NCBI GenBank assembly: GCA_944381295.1
Contig: CALWKP010000168.1
Span: forward strand, 1 to 11,706
DNA: 11,706 nucleotides
Origin: an uncultured Clostridia bacterium
GTDB taxonomy: Bacteria > Bacillota > Clostridia > Oscillospirales > Acutalibacteraceae
Direction: 5' to 3'
Made by a program: the position numbers and the translations under genes. The notes below the pieces were generated by a model, which was given only the letters and a program-made list of their open reading frames with translations, ran no database searches and was not told the origin of the DNA. Positions 6,533 through 11,706 of the stretch are shown here, piece by piece. Numbering within the stretch: position 1 is the first letter of the stretch; each line of letters opens with the position of its first letter.

Positions 6533-6846
6533 CATTTACACGACGCCGGCGCCAGCTCAGTCTGGACGCATTTTTCCAGATACCGGCGGTTCCGGATACC
6601 TCGGATGAAAACAATCAGGCAGAACTGGAACGTCTCAAGCGGGCGCTGCGGTTGGCGATTCAGGAAGCTCTCACCGAACGCCAGCAGGAATGTCTGACAC
6701 TTTATTATTTTGAAGGATGTTCCATGAAACAGACTGCGGACCGTTTGGGGATCGGGGAACCGACGGTTTCCAAACACCTCAAAAAAGCCCGTGCCAGATT
6801 AAAAGCCGTCCTGCGCTATTCTCTGGCATCTCCGCGGTTGTCCTAA
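6529..6846 (+). CDS. Sigma-70 region-4-only DNA-binding protein
   Basis: 105 residues. Residues 1-35 are a basic then acidic lead. Residues 46-95 form a sigma region 4: LTERQQECLTLYYFEGCSM, then a helix-turn-helix QTADRLGIGEPTVSKHL with basic KKARARLK. Region 2 is absent, so it cannot be a complete sigma factor. Such proteins act as sigma-like regulators in mobile elements, for example Tn916 orf7, or as partners of a second subunit, which may be the 71-residue protein just before it. GGGGATGG upstream of the ATG is a fair ribosome site. No terminator is seen after the stop. Confidence 0.87.
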   Translation: MTFTRRRRQLSLDAFFQIPAVPDTSDENNQAELERLKRALRLAIQEALTERQQECLTLYYFEGCSMKQTADRLGIGEPTVSKHLKKARARLKAVLRYSLASPRLS

Positions 6847-6872
6847 CAGTCTCCTCCGTCGAATCTCTGAAA

Positions 6873-6901
6873 TTGAATCTTTCGCGGTTTTCTGGTATAC
6901 T
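6873..6901 (+). promoter_or_regulatory. Promoter of the M50 protease gene
   Basis: TTGAAT (6873-6878), a 17-nt spacer and TATACT (6896-6901) with an extended -10 TG. It lies 27 to 52 nt after the sigma-4-like stop and about 40 nt before the chosen M50 start. The M50 gene can therefore be expressed independently of the divergent switch, although read-through is possible. Confidence 0.7.
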
Positions 6902-6940
6902 TCTTTCAGAACAACGGCTATGCCGGAAAGGGGGAACACC

Positions 6941-8062
6941 ATGAAACCAACGTCATCCCAAAAAAACAGCCGTATTCTCTCCCGAATCATCATTTATCTG
7001 ATGGCAATTCTGATCGGAATTGTTCTGGGACTCGGAATCTCCTTTGCAAGATCTTCCTACGGCCCGTTACCGCTCCTGTTGTTTCTGCTCTGGGCGTATT
7101 GTTCCATGCTCCTCCATATTCTCCTCCACGAAACGGGGCATCTTCTCTGTGGGCTGCTAACCGGTTACCGCTTTGTATCCTTCCGGGTGTTTTCGTGGGT
7201 ATGGATCAAAAAGGACGGACGCATCCGCTGCCGCCGCCATTCCCTTCCGGGAACCGCGGGACAATGCCTGATGGGGCCGCCGGATCTTCCTCCGGACAAG
7301 ATGCCTTATGTGCTTTACCATCTCGGCGGCGGCCTAGCCAACCTTCTGATCTCGGTGCCGGCGATCGTTTTAGCGGTACTTTTTCGGGAAATCCCGTTTG
7401 TTTTTGCTCTCCTGATGATCTTCGGCGCAATGGGAATCCTTTTCGCAATTACGAACCTTGTGCCGCTCAACGGGAAGGTTGCCAACGACGGCATGAATCT
7501 CTGGATGATGCGGAAACACGAGAGTTCCCGGCGAGCGCTGTGGGTCCAGCTGAAAGTGAACGAACAGCTTGCCCACGGCCTGCGTCTCCGGGACATGGAC
7601 GCGGAATGGTTTCATTATCCGCCGCTGGAAACCATTTCCGACAGTATCACTGCGTTTTGGGTAGTATGTGCGGAAAGCAGGTTCATGGACGAGCATCGGT
7701 TTGCGGAAGCGGAGGCGCTGATTGAGATGCTTTGGGACAAGAATATCCCATTGTCGGAAGTACACCGGCGGCTGATCCTCTGCGACCAGGCTTTTTGTGC
7801 GCTGCTGGCGGGGCGGACCGAACAGGCGGCAGAAATTCTTCAGGAGAGAAAACAACAAAAATTTCTGTTGTCGATGCCAAATTTTCCGATGGTGCTCCGC
7901 ACTCAATACGCCTTCGCGCTCCTGGCGGAAAACGATTCGGAACGGGCACAAAAGTTCCGGGAAAAGCTGGACCTCCTGCGCGACAAGGCCCCCAATCAAG
8001 GGGATTGGGAAAGCGAACGGGAACTTCTCCAATTTGTTGAGGAAGCCGCAGAAATCAAGTAA
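6941..8062 (+). CDS. M50-type membrane metalloprotease with helical C-terminal extension
   Basis: 373 residues. The zinc motif HETGH is at 63-67 inside the second hydrophobic segment (about 41-75). TM1 spans about 15-36, with further segments at about 128-148 and 152-172. The motif NLVP (172-175) followed by NDG (182-184) fits the third-ligand region of site-2-protease-like M50 enzymes. PGTAGQCLMGPP (103-114) is a block I associate with one Firmicutes M50 subgroup. Residues 205-373 form a soluble helical, TPR-like extension, perhaps for substrate binding. The ATG at 6941 is preferred to one at 6920 because AAAGGGGG (6928-6935) sits just upstream of it. The substrate is unknown. Repeat copy B follows about 110 nt after the stop. 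Confidence 0.85.
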   Translation: MKPTSSQKNSRILSRIIIYLMAILIGIVLGLGISFARSSYGPLPLLLFLLWAYCSMLLHILLHETGHLLCGLLTGYRFVSFRVFSWVWIKKDGRIRCRRHSLPGTAGQCLMGPPDLPPDKMPYVLYHLGGGLANLLISVPAIVLAVLFREIPFVFALLMIFGAMGILFAITNLVPLNGKVANDGMNLWMMRKHESSRRALWVQLKVNEQLAHGLRLRDMDAEWFHYPPLETISDSITAFWVVCAESRFMDEHRFAEAEALIEMLWDKNIPLSEVHRRLILCDQAFCALLAGRTEQAAEILQERKQQKFLLSMPNFPMVLRTQYAFALLAENDSERAQKFREKLDLLRDKAPNQGDWESERELLQFVEEAAEIK

Positions 8063-8173
8063 TCCTTAGCAAGGGTACGCACGATTTTAGCGACGATAGG
8101 AAATTTTAGGGGTAGGGCTCTGTACTTAACGTACATTCGGAGGCTGTCTAGTCCATACTATCCATAATCATAT

Positions 8174-8295
8174 GGGAGGGCAAAAGCATGGTTTGCTTTT
8201 GCCCTCCTGTTTGCTTCATCAGCAGACCCTGGTGGGTTTGTCAACGACGGCGCCAGCCGTTCATTTTATCGTTGACAAACCTGCCGGGGTCTGCT
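8174..8295 (+). repeat. Two-hairpin 122-nt repeat, copy B (3' of the M50 gene)
   Basis: The inverted partner of 135-256, same length and gapless. Hairpin 1 (8175-8207) is identical to copy A. Hairpin 2 has arms 8221-8247 and 8269-8295 and a 21-nt loop with mini-hairpin CGGC-GCCA-GCCG. The arms differ from copy A at ten pair positions, yet all 27 still pair on this strand with three U-G/G-U wobbles. Unlike copy A, no U-tract follows. The element ends 3 nt before the stop codon (8299-8301) of the convergent symporter gene. The gap before it (8063-8173) holds only a small dyad TGTAC-TTAAC-GTACA (8121-8135). Confidence 0.85.
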
Positions 8296-8298
8296 ACA

Positions 8299-9651
8299 TC
8301 AAGTCTTTCGCTTTCCCGTCAGATACCTTTTTACTTCTTCCTGTACCTGCCCTCCCATTAGGAACAATGCCGCCAGATTCGGCAAAGCCATCAATGCGTT
8401 GAACAGGTCACAGAGATCCCAAACCACTTGTAATTTCAGCAGACATCCCACTACCGCACAAAGTGCAAATAATCCCCGATAGACTGGGACAGCTTTTTGC
8501 CCGCCAAGATATCGTACTCCTCGTTCGCCGTAATAACACCAGCCAAGCATTGTTGCGAACGCAAACACCGTAATGGCTATCGCTACAAACGCTCCGCCCC
8601 ATTCACCAAATACCGTTCCGAATGCTGCTGCGCTCAGTGCCGCCCCGTCCTTTCCGGAGCCGGAAACCCCACTCGATAAGATCACCAGCGCCGTTAAGGT
8701 ACACATGACCAGGGTATCCAGAAAGACCTGAAAAATTGCCCACATGCCTTGTTCCACTGGTTCTTTTCCGGAACTGCTGGAGTGAGCAAGCGACGAACTT
8801 CCCAGACCGGCTTCATTGGTAAAGATTCCTCTTGATAATCCAATTCTGGCAGCCGCTGCTAGTATGGTGCCGCTCACACCGCCTGCCGCTGCCTGCAATC
8901 CAAATGCTCCGCGAAAGATTTCCCGAAAGGCACTCCCTACCATATTCCTGTTAGCAAACAGCACCACGATGCAGGCGGCAACATATCCAACGGCCATCAA
9001 AGGGACCAGTTTTTCCGTTACACGCCCCACTCGTTTCACGCCTCCAAGCGAAACCGCTAAGAGCAATACAGCAGCTATCGCTCCGCAAACAAGCGGCGGG
9101 AAGTGAAAACATTCCTGCATAGCCGCACCGATCGAATTGCTTTGCGCCATATTTCCCATCCCAAAGGATGCTAAAACGCACCCCACCGAAAATACGATCG
9201 CCAATGGTTTGGCATGAAGCCCGCGTTCCAAATAGTACATTGCGCCGCCCTGCCATTCCCCCTGCTTCCAGACTCGGCATTTGACGCCTAAAACGGTCTC
9301 AGCGAAAATGGAGGCCATCCCAAATACCGCGGAAATCCACATCCAGAAAATGGCCCCGGGTCCTCCAATGGTGATCGCGGTCGCCACACCGACAATATTC
9401 CCCGTACCAATGGACCCGGCCAGCGCCGTCGTCAGGGCCTGAAAGGGGGAAAGCCCTTCTTCCTGGGACTGTTTCCGGCAAAATATTTTACATATAGTAT
9501 TTTTTATCCACAAGATACAATGAGTAAACTGAAAAAAATTCAGGCGGAAGCTTAAATTCAGTCCCGCCAATAAAATTAAAGCCAGTACAGGCCATCCCCA
9601 CAACACCGCGTGCAGACGCTCTACCAGGTTTTCCAACGAAGCTTCCAGCAT
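8299..9651 (-). CDS. AGCS-family sodium:alanine symporter
   Basis: A 450-residue inner-membrane protein with about 10-11 hydrophobic segments, expected to import alanine or glycine with Na+. Family motifs in order: GSIGTGNIVGVATAITIGGP (79-98) with PGAIFWMW just after, GNMAQSN (166-172), and TNEAGLGSSS (278-287). All match the AGCS signature. An ATG 45 nt upstream lacks a ribosome site; the ATG at 9651 has GGAGGG 6 nt upstream and gives the usual cytosolic MLEASLENLV start. It converges on the M50 gene, and its stop codon abuts repeat copy B. The substrate is not certain from sequence. Confidence 0.94.
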   Translation of the reverse strand: MLEASLENLVERLHAVLWGWPVLALILLAGLNLSFRLNFFQFTHCILWIKNTICKIFCRKQSQEEGLSPFQALTTALAGSIGTGNIVGVATAITIGGPGAIFWMWISAVFGMASIFAETVLGVKCRVWKQGEWQGGAMYYLERGLHAKPLAIVFSVGCVLASFGMGNMAQSNSIGAAMQECFHFPPLVCGAIAAVLLLAVSLGGVKRVGRVTEKLVPLMAVGYVAACIVVLFANRNMVGSAFREIFRGAFGLQAAAGGVSGTILAAAARIGLSRGIFTNEAGLGSSSLAHSSSSGKEPVEQGMWAIFQVFLDTLVMCTLTALVILSSGVSGSGKDGAALSAAAFGTVFGEWGGAFVAIAITVFAFATMLGWCYYGERGVRYLGGQKAVPVYRGLFALCAVVGCLLKLQVVWDLCDLFNALMALPNLAALFLMGGQVQEEVKRYLTGKRKT

Positions 9652-9657
9652 GGCGAT

Positions 9658-9734
9658 CCCTCCGGAATATGGATATGTTCCGGAAAAATATTTCATACGT
9701 TTTGGATAGTATTCGACAAAAATTACATTTCGTA
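9658..9734 (-). promoter_or_regulatory. Symporter promoter region with SD-overlapping hairpin
   Basis: A fair promoter, TTGTCG (9714-9719), 16 nt, TATGAA (9692-9697), would start RNA near 9685. The RNA would open with a hairpin: TCCGGAA (9678-9684) pairs perfectly with TTCCGGA (9661-9667) across 10 nt. The second arm contains the GGA of the Shine-Dalgarno GGAGGG (9658-9663), so folding would partly hide the ribosome site. Directly upstream of the -35 is TAC-ATTTC-GTA (9724-9734), sharing ACATTTCGT with operators O1 and O2. Confidence 0.4.
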
Positions 9735-9943
9735 TTTTAAAATCATTTCTCCTTTTTCGATCGCTTGTTATAGAAGTCCTCTGGCAAGCACACCGGAATA
9801 TTTCCTGTGCTAGCGGCAGATTCTCAGGAAGAGAAAAAACATTTGGTCATCGCCTCGCAGCCAGACGAAATCGCCATGCTGACAAACAGACCTTCCCTGA
9901 AAGATCTTACTGTTCCAACAGCTCCATTGTTTCTTTTCCGCAA
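9735..9943. other. Intergenic stretch with an isolated hairpin
   Basis: Part of the 362-nt gap between the symporter and the small flavodoxin-like gene. A 10-bp hairpin with a 2-nt bulge lies at 9787-9811 (AGCACA, GGAA, loop TAT, TTCC, TGTGCT). No T-run follows on either strand, so it is not a clear terminator. I see no convincing gene; a 72-codon plus-strand frame here runs through the terminator at 9944-9987 and looks spurious. Confidence 0.4.
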
Positions 9944-9987
9944 AAACCCCGGAGAGGTTCCCATAATTGGAAACTTCTCCGGGGTTT
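9944..9987 (-). terminator. Intrinsic terminator after the small flavodoxin-like gene
   Basis: AAACCCCGGAGA pairs perfectly with its complement (12 bp), extended by TTCC/GGAA after a small bulge, around a short AT-rich loop. On the minus strand the stem is followed by GGTTTTTG, a T5 run. It begins about 26 nt past the stop codon at 10014. A TTTCATTTT stretch on the other side gives it some bidirectional character. Confidence 0.8.
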
Positions 9988-10013
9988 CATTTTGCTTATT
10001 GCGCAACAATTTT

Positions 10014-10442
10014 TTAATCCGCTAATTTATTTTCTACGAGATCAGCCGCCCATTTTACTGCGGTCTCAATATCAGCGTCGGTGACTTTCCCCTTGGAAAA
10101 CAGCGAATGTTTGACACGAATCACCAGCGTGTCGCCAGCAACATTAACGCCATTCGCCTTCAAAGTGCTCTTTACTGCATCCAGTTCCGAAATATTTCCT
10201 GTTCCGGACACCACATAGAAAGCAACATTCTTCGCTCTTTGCGGAGTCAAATCCTTGCAGAAATCAACAACAGGCTTTTCAATCTTCTTATCGGTGTCGA
10301 TCCCGATGAAGATGATCTTCTCTGACTCACACGGATAGGCTGGCGGGATCTGATCTGACACACAACGGTAAATCTCGCCAAGACGTCCGGCGATCTGGAC
10401 AGCGTTCCCGTTCTTTGAATAATGCATGGATTTTGCTTTCAT
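10014..10442 (-). CDS. Small flavodoxin-fold protein
   Basis: 142 residues. The N-terminus MKAKSMHYSKNGNAVQIA resembles the flavodoxin phosphate loop S-x-T-G-N-T with the Thr positions replaced (SKNGNA). KIIFIGIDTD (about 42-51) and NVAFYVVSGTG (about 72-82) look like core beta strands. FMN binding is therefore uncertain. The ATG at 10442 has GGAGG about 7 nt upstream; an upstream start at 10457 would add five residues without a ribosome site. It is single-gene, with its own promoter (extended -10 at 10481) and terminator (9944-9987). I recognise this as a flavodoxin-like protein found in Clostridia but know no specific function. Confidence 0.7.
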   Translation of the reverse strand: MKAKSMHYSKNGNAVQIAGRLGEIYRCVSDQIPPAYPCESEKIIFIGIDTDKKIEKPVVDFCKDLTPQRAKNVAFYVVSGTGNISELDAVKSTLKANGVNVAGDTLVIRVKHSLFSKGKVTDADIETAVKWAADLVENKLAD

Positions 10443-10480
10443 GTAAATTCCTCCCAAATTATACTTTTCCTTCTTTTTTC

Positions 10481-10489
10481 ATTATAGCA
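10481..10489 (-). promoter_or_regulatory. Extended -10 promoter of the small flavodoxin-like gene
   Basis: TGC-TATAAT on the minus strand is a perfect extended -10, 38 nt before the start codon, in an AT-rich stretch. The -35 position (TTTTAT at 17 nt) is weak, as is common for extended -10 promoters. The 128-nt gap to the EpsG-like stop holds no clear terminator. Confidence 0.65.
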
Positions 10490-10570
10490 TAAATATTATG
10501 ACGATAAAATATTATAATTTGTAAATAATTTTTAAATTCTTATAATTCGGCAGGAATTTTCCATTTTCTC

Positions 10571-11706
10571 TTATAGCTGCAGCCAGGAAACATAGGGTAC
10601 CAAATCAATACGGTTGGAATACAAAAGGAATAAGTTATACAGGAACGCTACGGTTGCAACACCTGCGATTCCCCAATGATATAAGTTCATCCGGTTGTTA
10701 TGCTGGATATTCATTTGCCGGCGCGCTTTCAGTTCTGCTTTATGGCTTGCCTTATCCTTTGTTTTTTGTGTCTCCGCTTCTTTTCCAAGCTTAGTTTCCT
10801 GATCCGGCAGCGCACACGCAAGCATTTCCGGAACAAACAGGATCGCCGGTGTAAAGAACATCACGCCAAACCGCTGGAACAGGAAATGTTTGCACGTCAT
10901 GATGAACAGGAACGCCCCGAATACCGCAAAATTCGCATAAACCAGATTGTTTGGATTCCGTTTCAGCAGCAATTTCAGCAGGATCACCGCCATAATTCCG
11001 CACAACACCGGTACCGCTGCCGTTTGCCAGTTGCGTGGGTTCATATAATACTGGCCTTCCCAACTGGCATAGAATTTGAACAATCCCAAAGTATTGGTGA
11101 TGAAGAAAAAGATCTCCCAGGAAAAGATCAGGATCAATGCCGTTGCGCCTGAATACGCCAGCAGGGATTTCCAGTTCAGCGGGATCCGCGCCACAAAATA
11201 GAGCGGCAGCATGACAAGCAGGCTCTTGTGGAATGTTGCAGCCAACAGCACCAGCAACAGATACGGCACCAATTTCTTTTCACGGATATAATGCATAGCG
11301 AAAATGAACACCGCGATTCCCAGAGACTGACGGATAAAACTCATGGAGTTTCCATAAAATCCGAACCCTACATACACCAGCATCCCGATCCACGGAATAG
11401 AACAGTATTTGTATAGTGCCACCGCTGTCAGCGTCGTTGACAGCACCGCAATGACAAACATCAGGACCCGTACGTCATGAGTGACCAAGGATACCAGATA
11501 ATTGATGAGACTGTAACTGATCTCGATCAGGTAGTCGTTTTGCGGGCTGAACACATACGACAGTCCGTTTTCGCATACCCGGCTGAAATACGGCGCATAC
11601 ACAAAACGGCGTATATCCGTGCGAAGCCGTCGTGATCGCGACGGGCGGGCTCTCTTATCCTTCGACGGGCTCCACGGGCGACGGGCTGCGCTTTGCAAAG
11701 AGTCTG
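10571..11706 (-). CDS. EpsG-family polysaccharide membrane protein (5' end missing or altered)
   Basis: A multi-spanning membrane protein of the EpsG/Wzy-like type, implicated in exopolysaccharide or capsule polymerisation. Recognisable features are TDIRRFVYAPYFSRV near the N-terminus, FGFYGNSMSFIRQSLGIAVF (a conserved EpsG-type RQ block), AATFHKSLLVMLPLYF, and a late WLQL end. About eight hydrophobic segments are visible. A charged Lys/Glu-rich stretch (QETKLGKEAETQKTKDKAS) precedes the last membrane helix. The frame is open to the window edge. The most upstream 28 codons (11622-11706) are Arg/Ser/Pro-rich, with no hydrophobic helix where EpsG proteins normally have one or two. The true start is therefore not visible, or the 5' end has been replaced or is a contig-edge artefact. 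Confidence 0.75.
   Translation of the reverse strand, partial: DSLQSAARRPWSPSKDKRARPSRSRRLRTDIRRFVYAPYFSRVCENGLSYVFSPQNDYLIEISYSLINYLVSLVTHDVRVLMFVIAVLSTTLTAVALYKYCSIPWIGMLVYVGFGFYGNSMSFIRQSLGIAVFIFAMHYIREKKLVPYLLLVLLAATFHKSLLVMLPLYFVARIPLNWKSLLAYSGATALILIFSWEIFFFITNTLGLFKFYASWEGQYYMNPRNWQTAAVPVLCGIMAVILLKLLLKRNPNNLVYANFAVFGAFLFIMTCKHFLFQRFGVMFFTPAILFVPEMLACALPDQETKLGKEAETQKTKDKASHKAELKARRQMNIQHNNRMNLYHWGIAGVATVAFLYNLFLLYSNRIDLVPYVSWLQL
11622..11690. repeat. GC-rich segment with repeated GACGGGC at the window edge
   Basis: This stretch is visibly more GC-rich than the EpsG-like gene it joins. It has three direct GACGGGC copies (11640-11646, 11664-11670, 11680-11686) and a small dyad CCGTCG-TGATCG-CGACGG (11628-11645). 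It looks like an intergenic or repeat sequence rather than membrane-protein code. The left boundary is approximate. Confidence 0.4.

Noticed and set aside
7370..8032. A 220-codon minus-strand frame opposite the M50 gene
   Set aside because: Antisense to a gene with clear family motifs; no recognisable domain.
258..8173. The region between the two inverted repeats as a composite transposon or invertible segment
   Set aside because: No transposase or recombinase is present, the repeats are only 84% identical with structured covariation, and housekeeping genes fill the interval. Orientation is explained better by each copy following its own gene.
9728..9755. A seven-codon minus-strand frame after AGGAG upstream of the symporter, as a possible leader peptide
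   Set aside because: The ribosome site is too close to the ATG, and the candidate symporter promoter lies downstream of it, so it would not be on the main transcript.
9807..10025. A 72-codon plus-strand frame between the symporter and the small flavodoxin-like gene
   Set aside because: It reads straight through the intrinsic terminator at 9944-9987 and lacks a ribosome site.

Overview
The window looks like a chromosomal stretch of a Gram-positive anaerobe of the class Clostridia, most likely a gut-type Oscillospirales/Ruminococcaceae relative. This rests on strong GGAGG-type ribosome sites, Firmicutes-style promoters, a Firmicutes-type SOS box, and families common there: a CpXC protein, an AGCS sodium:alanine symporter, an EpsG-like membrane protein, and an XRE repressor paired with an ImmA/IrrE protease. 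The taxonomic call is inference; no rRNA or tRNA gene is present.

Left part (1-5172). The tail of a possible plus-strand gene (1-68) faces a minus-strand housekeeping run. Read in transcription order, that run is a Cys-rich acidic protein (4484-5074), a flavodoxin-like protein (3950-4453), mnmA (2898-3953), a CpXC-domain protein (2242-2886) and asnB (314-2152). Spacing is tight: ATGA overlap between flavodoxin and mnmA, 11 nt between mnmA and CpXC. A consensus -10 box sits upstream of the Cys-rich gene. The run ends in a two-hairpin repeat with a U-tract (127-256).

Centre (5173-8062). A switch-like module: an XRE repressor and an ImmA/IrrE metalloprotease (minus strand, overlapping) diverge from a 71-residue helical protein and a sigma-70 region-4-only protein (plus strand, ATGA overlap). 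The 336-base control region between them holds two copies of the dyad ACACATTTCGTGT, one filling the -35/-10 spacer of the repressor promoter and one just before the divergent operon. Between them is a perfect 24-bp palindrome that fits the Firmicutes LexA/SOS box. Downstream, with its own good promoter, lies an M50-type membrane metalloprotease with a helical C-terminal extension. The divergent layout resembles regulatory cassettes of ICEs and prophages (ICEBs1 ImmR/ImmA, Tn916 orf9/orf8-orf7), but no integrase, relaxase or structural gene is in the window.

Right part (8063-11706). A second copy of the two-hairpin repeat (8174-8295) lies downstream of the M50 gene. It is followed by three minus-strand genes: an AGCS sodium:alanine symporter (8299-9651), a small flavodoxin-fold protein (10014-10442), and an EpsG-like polysaccharide membrane protein that runs off the right edge and whose 5' end looks abnormal.

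The most striking signal is the pair of 122-nt repeats. They align without gaps in inverted orientation, each just 3' of a gene in the same sense. The 27-bp stem of hairpin 2 differs at ten pair positions between copies, yet all ten keep pairing (four double compensatory changes, six G-U-compatible). The wobbles are legal on only one strand, which points to a structured 3'-UTR RNA rather than a DNA-level element.
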